Shown: one piece after another, positions 1 to 10,635 of the stretch
Layout of the letters: each line of letters opens with the position of its first letter
Position numbering within the stretch: the first letter of the stretch is position 1
Assembly: GCF_014898815.1 (NCBI RefSeq)
Contig: NW_026515482.1
Location: forward strand, 1-64,000
DNA from: Panonychus citri
Taxonomy: Eukaryota; Arthropoda; Arachnida; Trombidiformes; Tetranychidae
Reading direction: 5' to 3'
Length of the DNA stretch: 64,000 bases
The notes under the pieces: generated by a model
Database searches by the model: none
Told to the model about the DNA's origin: nothing
What the model saw: the letters and a program-made list of their open reading frames with translations, nothing else
Program-made: the position numbers and the translations under genes

Positions 1-531
1 ACGATCAATAGCTTCAACTATTTGATACTCGTAAGAAACAACCAAATTCATTTTTAAAATTCGTTCAATTAGAGCAACAGGAAATTTCAGAAATGCTCTT
101 GTGTTGGAAATTGGAACGAAATATTTCCCAATGAAAGATTTCACCTTATTTTCAGTAAAATTCTCAGGGTATTCACGATTCTCATAAAAATCAAAAAACT
201 CTCCCAATAGTTTAATGTTGAAATTAGACACGAAACAATCATAATACTTCTGTTTGATATCGTCCATTTCGAGATAATCAGCAATTTCCATCATTGAGAA
301 GGCATTTTCCATAGATATTGATAGATGATTGTTGACGATAAAATCAACAATATTATCAAATGAATTTTCATCAAGATCAAGTTCTATTTTGGTTGTGTCA
401 CAATCAGAATCGGCAAATAGTTTCACAAAGTAAGGAATCGATGATAACTTTTGTTTAGATATTTCATAAGATTTTTTTCGGTTCACAATTGTCACTTTCG
501 GATCTAACAATGTCCATTGTTGCTCGGCCAT
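1..531 (-). CDS. BTB/POZ-BACK family protein, copy A (partial, 3' end beyond the window)
   Basis: The minus strand is open from an ATG at 531 to the window edge, giving about 177 residues without a stop. Residues 10-110 form a BTB/POZ domain; the conserved stretches SYEISKQKLSSIPYFVKLF and ISMENAFSMMEIADYLEM are both readable. A BACK-like helical region follows, with ISNTRAFLKFPVALIERILK. The sequence is close to copies J and G. BTB domains mediate dimerisation and often recruit cullin-3 ubiquitin ligases; whether this family does so is unknown. The start is chosen by homology with other copies and because a TATA box lies about 60 bases upstream. No lesion is visible in the part present. Exon 2 lies outside the window. 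Confidence 0.85.
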   Translation of the reverse strand, partial: MAEQQWTLLDPKVTIVNRKKSYEISKQKLSSIPYFVKLFADSDCDTTKIELDLDENSFDNIVDFIVNNHLSISMENAFSMMEIADYLEMDDIKQKYYDCFVSNFNIKLLGEFFDFYENREYPENFTENKVKSFIGKYFVPISNTRAFLKFPVALIERILKMNLVVSYEYQIVEAIDR

Positions 532-588
532 CTTGAGACACTTTAATTATCGCTTATAAGAAACTAACAAACTACAGCAAAGACTTTT

Positions 589-599
589 GCTTTTATACT
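589..599 (-). promoter_or_regulatory. TATA box of BTB copy A
   Basis: On the minus strand the sequence reads GAGTATAAAAGC, about 60 bases before the ATG at 531. BTB copies C, E, G and H have a CTATAAAAG box 70-85 bases before their ATG. Confidence 0.55.
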
Positions 600-889
600 C
601 AAACGGAGAAAAGAAAATGGTGACCACTAGGTTTCCTCTTCAAACACAAAATATGATTGGGTTTGTGAAAGGTCGATTCGAGTAAATTGATCGTCAACTC
701 CCGTGAAAGAATCGATCATCACAGACAAAGAAAACAAAAGAAAAAAGAAAAAGTAAAGCAGATTATTCATCTTCCTCAAGCTTTTCTTTTTTCTCTTTAT
801 CTTTGTTTAAAATAGATTAAGATCGATTAAAGTCGTTATGGACAATCTCTATTGGCTACTTAAGATAATTGAGAGAGTCATTTATCATA

Positions 890-1430
890 TGCTTAGGTCC
901 TGAAGATGTTCTTAGGCCCTTCAACCAAAGTATCGCAACTTGAGTTTTGTCAACTCACAAAACTATTAATAATTAAACTTTGATCATGGTCATTGACAAT
1001 GACATTCATTAAATTTTGACCAGTCAATACATCGAGTAAAGTTGTTGCACCTAAAGAAATAATTAAAGAAACAATTTGTTAATAATGGAACAAATAATCA
1101 ACCAGATCCGCTAATAAATATACTGAATTACCTGCTCCTGATGGACCAAGAATAGCCAATAAATTACCCAATTCAACATAACCAGAAACTATTGAACAAT
1201 TAAGGTAAGAAAATCAATAAATCGATTTGTTTCCAAAATCTAATTAATCGCAACTCTTCATGAGGATGGCACAAATCATCAGAAATCAATGTGAATATCT
1301 AGTGAAGACTCTTTTGACTCTAACTCTTGACTAATTTCCTTTAAAATAGTTCGTTCCATCATTGAAATTCACGTAAAGATCAAGGTAACCATTACCAAAT
1401 TGAATCAGATAATACTAACCTTAGGTTCTC
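890..1430 (-). pseudogene. Decayed ABCG (white-type) transporter fragment, nucleotide-binding domain N-terminal part
   Basis: On the minus strand, 1135-1170 encodes GNLLAILGPSGAG, the first half of a Walker A loop. It is followed by a GTAATT donor-like site and, after about 70 bases, a TTTAG acceptor leading into ATTLLDVLTGQNLMN (about 970-1065). The P-loop is thus split by an intron. The catalytic Lys expected after GAG is Ala here, so this copy could not bind ATP normally. The same fragment recurs at 39.4 kb (Lys kept) and 44.9 kb (Lys replaced by Thr). ABCG half-transporters export lipids, pigments or xenobiotics. Only a remnant is present: no membrane domain and no signature motif. Confidence 0.65.
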
Positions 1431-1444
1431 ATCTAGAATAATTA

Positions 1445-2966
1445 CAGTAAAACCTCTGATAATGGGACTCTCCGAAAATGGGACTTTATGATTATACGGT
1501 CCCTCAAAGAAGAGTAATCATGTTTGTTTACATATTCTATTCACAAAATGCCAAGAAGAAATTTATTAAATTGTGAGAAAGAAAATCTAATTAATAAATT
1601 AGAAACAAATAAGTTCGATAATAATCAGTTACAGAGTATTTATCATATTGGTCGGTCGTCTCTTTACCGTTGTTTAGCTAACAAGGAATCAATACTTACA
1701 GCAATCGAGAATGGTCATGGTAAAAGGTCAAGGTAAAGGTTGTATTCGTTTCAATAGCTTGAGTCTAAATTTTTTTTCTTTTTTTCTTTTTTTATTATTA
1801 ATAGAATTGAAAAGAATCAGGATCTAATTGTACATGATAATCTAGTGAAAGAGTTTATTCTAATGTGTCAATCGAAAGGGTTATGTGTAAGCACTAAATT
1901 AGTTCTGGAAGTAGCAAAGGAAAAGGCGATCGAACTTGGAAGAGACTTAAAGTGTAGTAATGGTTGGTTCGAAAAATTCAAAAAAAGAACAAATTTAAGA
2001 CTCGGAAAAATTCATGGAGAAAGTAAATGTGTTGACAAAAGAAAAGTCGACGAATGGAAATGTGAAGTGATACCTCGATTAGTACTTGAGTGGCAATCTG
2101 AATTTATTTACAACTGTGATGAAACTGGTCTTTTCTGGCGACAAATTCCTAACAGAACTTATTTCTTCAGCAAACATGAACACGGAGGAGATAAAATATT
2201 CAATGAGAGAGTTTCCATCTTATTCTGTGTTAATATGAAAGGAGATAAAGAGATACCTTTAGTTATCGGCCGTTCAAAAAAACCAAGGTGTTCATATGGT
2301 GGTTGGTTAGATGATGTTAATGTTATTTATCGATCTCAAGAAAATTCATGGATGAATACGAGTCTATTTGATGAATGGCTAACAAATTGGAACCAAAGAC
2401 TAATCAATCAGGGGAAAAAAATTCTTTTATTATTAGATAATTTCTCTGGACACAAAGTTGATTTTTCCAAGTTTGAAAACATAACATTCAAGTTTCTACC
2501 ATCGAACACAACTAGTTTCACTCAACCTCTTGATAGTGGAATAATCCATTCATTTAAGGCTAAATATCTTAACCTCATGATAAAAAGATTCATTTCTGAA
2601 ATTAACATGGGGAAATTAAGTGAAATCATGAAGAATCTAACATTACTTGATGCGCTTAATTGGATTGATATCGCTTGGAAAGAAATCACTAGTCAAACTG
2701 TTACTAATTGTTGGTCACATTCAGGTTACGTCAATTTAGATATCACACCGGAAATGATACATGATTATGAAATTGAATTAGAAAATACTCTCAATGAATT
2801 TGCAAATGTTTCTTCCGGAAGTTGTTCCTCGAAAGATTTACTTTCACAAGTTACTTTTGATTATGAAAATTTCTTTGATTAATAAATGATTTCTATTCGT
2901 ACGAATGCTGTGTAAATAGTGAGAATAAGCTATTTCCACTCAGTCCCATTATCAGAGGTTTTACTG
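1445..2966 (+). mobile_element. Tigger/pogo-type DNA transposon (Tc1-mariner superfamily), nearly intact
   Basis: The ends are matching terminal inverted repeats of about 25 bases: CAGTAAAACCTCTGATAATG at 1445 and its complement ending at 2966. A TA target duplication lies on both sides (1443-1444 and 2967-2968), as expected for Tc1-mariner/pogo elements. The 1.52-kb element contains a single spliced transposase gene with no lesion that I can see. Perfect ends plus an open gene suggest a recent insertion. It lies just beyond the ABCG remnant. Confidence 0.9.
1548..2882 (+). CDS. Tigger/pogo-like transposase with one 72-base intron (DDE_1 superfamily)
   Basis: Exon 1 is 1548-1732 and exon 2 is 1805-2882, with a GTAAAG donor and an ATTAATAG acceptor; splicing keeps the frame and gives 420 residues. 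The N-terminus is a CENP-B/pogo-like helix-turn-helix (YHIGRSSLYRCLANKESIL) that would bind the element ends, followed by a second DNA-binding part (GWFEKFKKRTNLRLGKIHGE). The catalytic core is complete: the first Asp in FIYNCDETGLFW, the second in LLLLDNFSGH, the third in FTQPLDSGIIHSFK. It would cut and paste the surrounding element at TA sites. ATG 1548 is preferred because exon 1 has no nearer in-frame ATG upstream. The family assignment is firm; activity is inferred only from an open frame. Confidence 0.88.
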
Positions 2967-2968
2967 TA

Positions 2969-3404
2969 ATATCGTTTAAAATCGATAGGTCTTACTCATA
3001 CAATTATCGAAGATAGCAACCAATCCGGTAAAGATTTAGTTGAAAAACGAGTCAGTGAAGACTCACCTTGTCACATTTTGTCAGTGAAGACAAATGTATC
3101 ACCTGAATTCAAGTCAGTGAAGACTAAGAATTTGAATCTTCTGGATTGATTGAACCCTCTCTTCACTCGCCTTATCCTTTCAAAAATTGTATGCTTAACC
3201 TTAGATTAATTTCCTTTTCTCATAAATTGTGTTTAAAATTCATTTGTTTCATATAACGAGTATATGTAACCTTCTTTTGACTTTGAGCTTTACTCTGTAA
3301 TCAGCTCATAAATCAGTTGCTTCAAACAATTAATCTAGATTATTGTTAAGTGTTTTCTCTCTTGATCAATTAGCGATTAATTTTGCTCTCATCTCTCAAT
3401 TACA
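2969..3404. other. Leader or 5' LTR candidate of the Gypsy element, with a three-fold short repeat
   Basis: No gene is visible. The motif GTCAGTGAAGAC occurs three times between about 3050 and 3125 (irregular spacing of 32-41 bases). The stretch then runs AT-rich into the gag start. It could be the 5' LTR and leader of the following retrotransposon, but I could not find a matching copy downstream and no primer-binding site stands out. Confidence 0.3.
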
Positions 3405-4051
3405 ATGATTTCTAGACCTGAACCTTTGGATTCTGAGTCCAATGAGTATCAGTTTAGTCAATCAAATCAATCAAATCAATCAAATCAAGTTAATCCATCA
3501 ATAATGAGTGTTAATCTTTCGAACCTATTAAAAAATCATGTGACTATTGAACCTTTTAAGGGTGACAATGAAGATGTTATTGACTGGTTACTACAATTCG
3601 AATTAGCATCTCGAACCTTGTCCTTAGCCTAGAATCAAATCAATCAAATTCAATCGAAAAGAAACTATTGTCTACTCTTTACCAATTACAATCAAAGTTT
3701 GATCAATTAGAGAATAAACTCAATGCTTTAACCGTAAGAACCAATAATACAAACAGAATTAGCTGTAACTTTTGTGGTCATCGAGGTCATAGTGAAGAAA
3801 ACTGTAGGTTCAGAATTTCAGCTCTTCTGACTAATTGCTTTCAGCCAGTCAACAGTCAACTCACTCAGCCTTCGCAATCTAATCAACAGAATGCGACAGA
3901 GCACTCGACTATTAGTCAACCAAATTATGCAGCTCAGCCGACAGTTAATCAACAGTCTCTTGCACCTCAAACTAATAATAACCAATCAATCGAGTTTCCC
4001 ATCTCAATCAAATCAACAACCATTTTACAATCAAAGGTGAAGAGGCAATAG
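3405..4051 (+). pseudogene. Gypsy gag remnant with CCHC zinc knuckle
   Basis: An ATG at 3405 opens 75 residues rich in Gln, Ser and Asn, ending MSVNLSNLLKNHVTIEPF then KGDNEDVIDWL, the typical start of a Gypsy capsid. A stop at about 3630 and an apparent large deletion follow, because most of the capsid domain is missing. Reading resumes at about 3668 and contains one zinc knuckle, CNFCGHRGHSEENCRF (C-x2-C-x4-H-x4-C), the nucleocapsid RNA-binding motif, followed by a Gln/Asn/Ser-rich tail. A functional gag would be several hundred residues; this one is internally truncated and frameshifted. Confidence 0.75.
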
Positions 4052-4240
4052 AAATTATCATCATTCGAACAATGACCAAAATTGGAGAGAGCGTAATCAG
4101 AATAAACAAAGTGAAAATCAGAATCAATCAGAGCCAATTACCCAAAGTAATCAAGGTCCTCACATCAGAGCAATTACCAAAGGTAATTACGATGCTGAGG
4201 ATGATTATAGTAGTGATGAGGGACCCCCGATTTCAGCTGT

Positions 4241-4450
4241 TTGCTTAATATTCAAGAAAAAACTCCAATTCATCAACAGCTTAAAGTCGATAATTTGAAA
4301 GTCGAGGCAATGTTTGACACAGGTTCAGATATGACCTTAATCACTAAAGAGCTAGTTAATCAATTAAATTTAACTTTACAACCTTACAAAGGTCCGATTC
4401 CTTTAGCAGCTAATGATAAGCCAATTCAGATCCTGGCCAAGTTGAAATAA
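4241..4450 (+). pseudogene. Gypsy aspartic protease fragment
   Basis: The reading contains MFDTGSDMTLITKELVNQL, with the D-T-G catalytic triplet of retroviral-type aspartic proteases, followed by IPLAANDKPIQIL (the flap region). The frame closes at 4450 before the C-terminal part of the domain. The protease normally processes the Gag-Pol polyprotein. The segment lies between the gag remnant and the reverse transcriptase, as expected. Confidence 0.75.
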
Positions 4451-4554
4451 CAATTAAGATTAGCGACAATAATTCAGCTCTATTGATTGTAACAACAGTT
4501 CAAGTGATTGATCGATTACCATAGTAGTTCAGTGTCCTAGTCAGTCAAGATGTC

Positions 4555-6120
4555 ATGTCAAAAGCAAACATTATAATTGATTGCTCAGCCGGTAGAGTTC
4601 ATATAAATAGTCAACCAACAAGACAAGTTGATACCGAAGCAACTGATCTAAGTGAATCTGAGCCTATGACCGAAAGTGAATTTGATACTGTTGATGTTGA
4701 TAATATAAGTAATTCATTGAACCTCGAAATTGACAGTGAAGTCAGCGACGAGGATAAAAATAAATTACATGAATTAGCTAGTGAATTCAGAGATGTGTTT
4801 GCAACGACCCAAAAAGAAATAGGTCGATCCAATTTATTCACTCACTCTATTGACACCGACAATCATCCTCCGATCGCCTGTGCAACTTACATCCAAGGCT
4901 CAACTAAGAGAGAGATAACAAAATCATTAATCGATGAAATGATACAAGATGACCTCATTGTTGAGTCATTCTCACCTTGGTCCTCACCTGTTGTCTTGAT
5001 CAGTAAGAAGACCAAAGACTGGAGACTCAGTGTCGATTACCGCAAATTAAACGCGATAACGAAGAAGGATCGTTACCCAATACCAGATATTAACACCTCA
5101 TTGGATTGTTTACAAGGTGCACGATATTTTAGTTTACTCGACCTTCGAAGTGGTTACCATCAAGTGGAAGTTAATCCGCCTGATCGAATCAAGACGGCCT
5201 TCGTCACTACATTTGGAGTATATGAATATAAAGTGATTCCGTTTGGACTTTGTAATGCCCCTGCCACGTTCCAACGATTGATGGACGTTTGTCTCGCTGG
5301 CCGCAAGTACAACTCTTGTTTGGTTTACATTGACGACATCATCATTTTCAGCAAAACAATGGATGAACATACAAATAGACTCAGATTAGTCTTGAATAGA
5401 TTGAGAACCGCTGGTCTCACCCTAAAACCTGAAAAATGTACCTTCTTCAAGAAAAAGATTCTTTACCTTGGTTACATCGTCAGTGAAGACGGCCAAGAGC
5501 CTTATCCAGAGAAAATCAGAAAAATTGAGAATTAACCAATTCCTCTCGATTCGTGATGTTAGAGCCTTCGTTGCCCTTTGCTCATATTATTATCGCAAGT
5601 TACTATCAGAGACTTCGCCAGATCGCCCGGCCTTTGACTCAGTTAACTCGAAAGGAAGCACCATTCAGTTTGGGATCAGATGAACACTCAGCATTTGAAA
5701 AACTAAAACAATTACTTTGTTCAACTAATGTCCTAGAACATTTTGACCCAAATCGCCAGATCCAATTACGAGCCGATGCCTCTGATTTTGGCTAAGGTGC
5801 GATTCTCCTTCAGCGACACGATAATAAATGGAAACCGATCGCCTATGCTAGTCGACAATCACAAGGTGCCGAAGTTAACTATCCAATATCTGATAAAGAG
5901 TGCCTGGCAATCATTTATGCCGTTGAAAAATTTCGTCATTCCCTTGCGGGGTCAAAATTTGAAATTGAAACCGATCATTGCGCCTTGTGTTTTCTCAGAT
6001 CAAAAACTAAACTTCTTCCAAGATTTATGAGATACTCCATCACCTTACAATCATTCGATTTTACAATAATTTACGAATCGGGAAAAATTTATGCCGATTG
6101 CCTCAGCCGTTACCCGACTT
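4555..6120 (+). pseudogene. Gypsy reverse transcriptase and RNase H
   Basis: The open part 4555-5535 has an acidic linker, then a reverse transcriptase core: DWRLSVDYRKLNAITKKDRY, FSLLDLRSGYHQV (first Asp), PFGLCNAPATFQ and the active-site LVYIDDIIIFSK. The frame breaks at about 5530. The RNase H/connection region continues in other frames: HFDPNRQIQLRADASDFG, then a stop, then segments with KECLAIIYAVEKFRH and FEIETDHCAL to about 6120. The enzyme would copy element RNA to DNA and degrade the RNA strand. At least two frameshifts and one stop make this copy non-coding as a whole. Confidence 0.85.
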
Positions 6121-6182
6121 ATGATCCTCAATTCAACGATAAACTAGAACAATGCTAACAAGAGGATGATATCTTCACCCTC

Positions 6183-7315
6183 TTGGTTCAAGAAGATTCA
6201 AAGGAGATGAATAAATTAATGACCGAGCAACAGAGTGACCCATTCATTCAACTCAAACTTAACCAATTATCAAATTTAAATTCATTGGATAAAACAACAA
6301 AAACAAAATTGATCAATAATCATCGTTTTCGAAATGGTGTTCTTGAAAGAAAAATTATCACTGAATATGGTAGTCGATGGGTTCAAGTCGTTCCTGAGAC
6401 TCTAATTGATGAATTGTTAATCTTATTATGATGATCCGACTGGTGGTCACTGTGGAATTTACCAGACTTACAACAGAGTCAGGCAACGCTATTATTGGCC
6501 AAAAATGCATTAAGTACAGCAAACTCTCTTAATGCATAAAATTGTGGGTTAAATCGCAGTTAATATACAATAGATGGCGTTAGTTTTTTTCTGCCTTTGG
6601 CTGTGCATTTACCGTCTATTCTAACGCCACCTAGTGGGAATTAGCTGCGATTTAACCCACAATTTTATGCATTTATCGAGTTATGCATTAACCGAGAGTT
6701 TACTGTAATTACAAATTACATAAAAAATTGTCGTGATTGTCAATTTAAATAACAAATTAAACATGATGCTCCCATGAAATCGATTCACGTTGGACGACCA
6801 TTTGAGAAGCTCGGCATCGATATTGTTGGCCTATATGGCGATATATTGCCCTTCTCATCTGGCAAAAAGTATATCATTGTGGCCACTGACTATTTTACTC
6901 GGTGGGTTGAGACCAAGGCGCTCACTCACAAGACCGCCCCGGTAACTGCAAAATTTTTAATCGAAAATATCCTCTCTAGTCATGGTTGCCCCTCCTCCAT
7001 ATTGTCTGATCAAGGTACCAATTCCACTTCATCAATCATCCAAAAATTAAGTGAATTTATGACATCAAAATTGCAATTTTCAACACTTATCATCCTCGAA
7101 CCAACGGATTAACTGAAAGAGTAAACCGAACACTCTGTCAAATGTTAATTCATTATTGCTCTGAAAACAAATCCAAATAGACACAAATGTTACCTCGCAT
7201 CACCTTCGCTTACAACACCGCAACCATTAGCAACACTAAATCTTCCCCATTTTATCTAATCTATGGACGAGAACGAATTTTCCCTATTGACATCAAACTA
7301 TCACCACAAAAAAAC
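6183..7315 (+). pseudogene. Gypsy integrase, interrupted by a MITE and frameshifts
   Basis: The start (6183-6430) matches the region between RNase H and integrase. The zinc-binding N-terminus follows in another frame (GGHCGIYQTYNRVRQRYYWP) and is cut by the MITE at 6517-6705; its Cys-x2-Cys half lies beyond it. The catalytic core opens at 6774 with LGIDIVGLYGD (first Asp) and ILSDQGTN (second Asp). After a frameshift at about 7080 the Glu motif GLTERVNRTLCQML appears. Coding similarity fades at about 7315. Integrase joins element cDNA to the genome. No intact product is possible here. Confidence 0.8.
6517..6705. mobile_element. 189-bp MITE, Tigger/pogo-like, inserted in the Gypsy integrase
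   Basis: This is a large near-palindrome. The left arm starts CAGCAAACTCTCTTAATGCA, and the right arm ends with the complement of CAGTAAACTCTCGGTTAATG; both arms contain AAAATTGTGGGTTAAATCGC. A TA target duplication flanks it (6515-6516 and 6706-6707). No coding capacity. The CAGTAAA terminus resembles that of the full Tigger element at 1445, so it was probably mobilised by a related transposase. Confidence 0.85.
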
Positions 7316-7347
7316 TAAATTTTGAAACTGGAAAATTCTGTCACAAG

Positions 7348-7572
7348 GTGCCTGAGGCTGGACTCTGGAAATTATCGGATTGTATTCAAATTGGCTCTTA
7401 CAAATTCCAAATTAAAAAATCCCAAACAAAAATCGTCAATGAAGATTTTTACGTTTATTGTTATGGTCACAATCTTACCATTTTAAATATTACTCGACCT
7501 TGTCCCAATCAAGTATTGAAAATATCCCGATCAATGTCTCTCCGAATCGGCGATTTCTCCCTCTCCTATTAG
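7348..7572 (+). other. Unrecognised 74-residue ORF after the integrase
   Basis: A short open frame with a compact Cys pattern (DCIQIG...YCYGHNLTIL...RPCPNQVLK) reads like part of an extracellular or viral-envelope-type domain, but I cannot place it. It starts soon after the integrase remnant and runs directly up to the following ORF at 7573. It could be the 3' part of the retrotransposon (an env-like remnant) or belong to the next ORF. No signal peptide or membrane segment is visible. Confidence 0.3.
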
Positions 7573-8605
7573 ATGCCTGGTGATAGTCTCCCATTTACAT
7601 TTATACTAAATTTACTCATTTTAACCCGATATCTACGTCGAGTCTGCAACTCTTATGGTGTTCCGATTTCACCCAGCGATAGGAATGACCAATGGTTCAG
7701 ATTTCAATGCACCCAGTTAGACCATCGAGTATATGCCAAAGTTACCATCTCCGCTGCTACTGATGATAATTTGAAAAGAGGATATTTACAGTTAATGAAA
7801 CTCTTAGACAATTGTCCAGTGAAGGACAGGGTAAGAGAAATTCACTGTAGCATTTGCTTCCGCTATAGCCATTTAGAAAAAGATTGTACTTTCTGTGCCG
7901 CTTGTCTCGAGGGTGATCATCTAATTGCTGCCTGTCCCTGGCTAAGAAAAGAGGAACCTGAGCAACCAAGGGTTAACCTTATAATCTCGAACCCAAAACG
8001 ACACGATTATCGACAGAAAGATAGAGTCGATCATCCTATCTTTTGGAAAAACACTGGCAATATAGATTTCAAGATGCTAGATAAATTAAATCCTATTGGT
8101 CCAGAAAACAACCTGAAAAAAACGTTAGCCATTGATACCGAAGGTCTCTCTACAGATGAAAAAGCTGATAGTCCTTGCCGCTTGGTTCGCAAGTGCTTTG
8201 CTAGGGGCTCAAGTCATTTACAGTGCCTTCGTCAAAAGCAATGACATTAATTACCTTACAACACCCATCTCTAGCGTCCAAGCCCAACAAGTCAAAAGTG
8301 GTAAACCCTTGGAAGAAATAAAGAAAAATATTCTACTCGCATGTGCAGATAAAAGGGGATTGATTTTCGTTTCTCATGACAAAGAGCTACTGAAAATTGG
8401 AATCACATCAGCTGATTTAAAGGAACGGGAAATTGAGTAAATATTGAGTAATTTGGTAAATGTACAACAACTATTTGGAGGTTCTGCATTATGTAAATTG
8501 GTCCAATTTTATTTTCCATCTTCACAAGGATTAAAAAGAGACAATGATAATCCAATAGATAGTCACAACCCCGCTCTAGACGCTTGTTTTACTATTAAAC
8601 TTTAA
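7573..8605 (+). pseudogene. Zinc-knuckle plus DEDDh 3'-5' exonuclease-like protein, frameshifted
   Basis: The first 120 residues lead to two consecutive C-x2-C-x4-H-x4-C knuckles (CSICFRYSHLEKDC and CAACLEGDHLIAAC). After a basic linker comes KKTLAIDTEGLSTDE, which looks like the ExoI motif (D-x-E) of DEDDh exonucleases of the ISG20/REXO4 type. The frame shifts at about 8175-8190; in the new frame AQVIYSAFVKS and GLIFVSHDKELLKIGIT resemble the ExoII region. After one stop at about 8440, DSHNPALDACFTIKL resembles the ExoIII H-x4-D motif, ending at about 8605. The family call rests on motif spacing alone. It may be a cargo ORF of the retrotransposon or an unrelated insertion. Confidence 0.5.
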
Positions 8606-9229
8606 AGAAAACACCTTAGCATGAAAAAAGGTAATGAAATGTTTCGAGCCCTGATGAAGTCTCATCCTTCGTGAAGACAAATAAGAATTTTAAACATTGG
8701 GAAGAGTACAATAAATTCCTGCAAATTCTAAATAAACCATGTTCATCATAATCATCATGGTCTTCTCAAGATCAACAAGGACCATAACTTTCTTCTACAA
8801 TAGGCTTTTCACGAAACACCAGTCAAGTTGAAACAACATCGAGATCCGTTGATCAAGTTGGTTCAAAAAAGAGAAAAAGGAAATCCAATAAAGTATTTAA
8901 ATTACCTCCCATTGAAGCACCGACTGAAGGTGATTGGAATGCACCTTTACCATTCACAGGGACTGCTCAGAAATGAGCTGACGGAGATGTAGTGATATTA
9001 AATCATTAGATGATCCCATTTGATAATTGTTACCAACCGTTTGTTAGGTTTAGAAAAATTATAAACCAAGTACTTAACATTATCAGTTGCCGTATAAACC
9101 GATAACGCTCATACAGTAAAATTGTATTAATCAATAAAAGTAGTTAGTAACGGTGTTACCAAAACCTAAGAAAGGTTAAAATGAGTTTTATTTTCTTTCC
9201 TTATGAAAACGTTTAGTGATCGTGAACCG
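8606..9229. other. Non-coding stretch between the exonuclease-like ORF and BTB copy B flank
   Basis: No gene is visible. Short fragments with several stops have a Ser/Lys-rich coding flavour at 8750-8960 but no recognised domain. Short inverted pieces (GTTAGGTTTAG near 9045 and AAAACCTAA near 9165) hint at a small decayed transposon, without clear ends. Confidence 0.3.
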
Positions 9230-9562
9230 ACCCAAAAAGTTAACCAACAGATCGGAACATCAATCGATGGAGCAGGTAAAAGTTCGTAAGTTAAATAATG
9301 AGCGATTTTTGGATTTTAGATGACTATTCGCTGGCTTGATTATAATTCTCACTGATATTTTGATTCCTAAAAGTATCTATTCTTAGCCAAATTCTGATTT
9401 TATTGCTAATAATCTCTGCATATATTTAATACAAATAATGTATCTTCTCAATGTCGAAGCTCAAATGTCCTGTTTAATTTTCTCAATTGAAGATTCACGC
9501 TTCCATCTGGTAGATGGCGAAAGTAGTGGAAATCATTTTTCCTTTCTTATCTAAAAGCAGCT
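9230..9562 (+). other. 5' flank of BTB copy B
   Basis: This stretch is clearly homologous to the upstream regions of copies D, F and I (for example 39690-40000 and 52620-52780), including GAACATCAATCGATGGAGCA and AATGTCCTGTTTAATTTTCT. It is interrupted at 9563 by the Mutator-like element, so it is the left flank of BTB copy B displaced from its gene. Confidence 0.75.
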
Positions 9563-10577
9563 TAATTCTCTGACGTAGGCCTGAATTCTGACCGAATCTT
9601 TAAATCTTCCTGATTATGATTTATTCCAATAGATGGCAGAATTAACAATAGTATTTCCTATTCACTCTTTATATTTGATTTAATTAAATGTTTTTAATTG
9701 TTTTTAAATTTAAAATTAAATTAGATTATGTTATATTATGGATAATTGTGATTCCTCTAAGTTTTTGTGTGATATTTGTGAAAGGACTTTTAACAGATTG
9801 ATAGTATCCCCATAATATCCACATCTATGTTATTTTAAATAGATTTTCTTGATTGGAAACTCAAGTTAGAAGCTGATGAAAACTCGAGCTTCATAAGTTT
9901 CCGAGGTGCCCGTAAAACTAAAGAAACAGAAGTTTATTATTATACTTGTTGTGGAAGTGGATCATACGATTCAAAAGCTCAGAAGCGACAAGAAAGAGTT
10001 CAGGGGACTAAAAAATAGGAAGTCGATGTCCAGCTTTCATTAAAGCGATTAAAAATCTTAGAGTGGTTCGGTTTCAGTCGAGTTCACTTCAACTCATGTT
10101 GGACATGAATGTAAACTTAAATTTCTTGATGTCCCTGAACATGATCATGAATTGATTGCCACTGAGCTAGCATCACAAGTTCCAAGGTCGGTGGTTCTTA
10201 ATAATATACGAGCTTCACTCGAATCTAAATTAGAAAGAAAACACCTTGTTACGGCTAAAGATATCTAAAATATTGATGCATCTTTACATTTATTGAATAA
10301 TGTAAAAAAATATTCTGATGATATTTTGAGCGTCGAAATGTGGATGGAACAATTTGAGGAACTGCCGAAGAACTCAGTATTATTATGCGAGAAAGGTCAC
10401 AATCAATTCATGCTTGCGATAATGAATGAGACACAATGTTTCATGTTCAAAAATACGGACAAAAAATCATAAGCATTGACTCAACACATGGTACGAATGC
10501 TCATCAATTCCAATTAACTACGATTTTAGTTATTGATGATAACAAGTGAGTATAAGTTTTCTCTCATTTTCTTAATC

Positions 10578-10635
10578 TCCTCTCTCTCTCTCTCTCGATT
10601 TTTCTCTTTCTTCTATTTCTCTCTCTCTCTTTCTG
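10578..10635. repeat. (CT)n-rich tract in a transposase intron
   Basis: A pyrimidine-rich CTCTCTCT tract lies within the first intron of the MULE transposase. It may strengthen the polypyrimidine context of the ATACAG acceptor downstream. Confidence 0.8.

Larger units (their letters stand above)
3405..7315 (+). mobile_element. Broken Ty3/Gypsy LTR retrotransposon
   Basis: Domains occur in the Ty3/Gypsy order: gag with CCHC knuckle, aspartic protease, reverse transcriptase, RNase H, integrase. Each is interrupted by frameshifts or stops, and a 189-bp MITE is inserted in the integrase region. LTRs are not identifiable by eye, so the limits given are coding limits only. The copy looks dead. Confidence 0.85.

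Noticed and set aside
4611..5370. Minus-strand frames across the reverse transcriptase
   Set aside because: Antisense of the clear RT frame, with no independent evidence.
7348..7572. Retroviral envelope gene
   Set aside because: The Cys pattern is suggestive, but there is no signal peptide, no membrane anchor and no recognised motif; kept as an unrecognised ORF.
2969..9229. Paired LTRs of the Gypsy element
   Set aside because: I looked for a copy of 2970-3400 downstream of the integrase and found no convincing match by eye.
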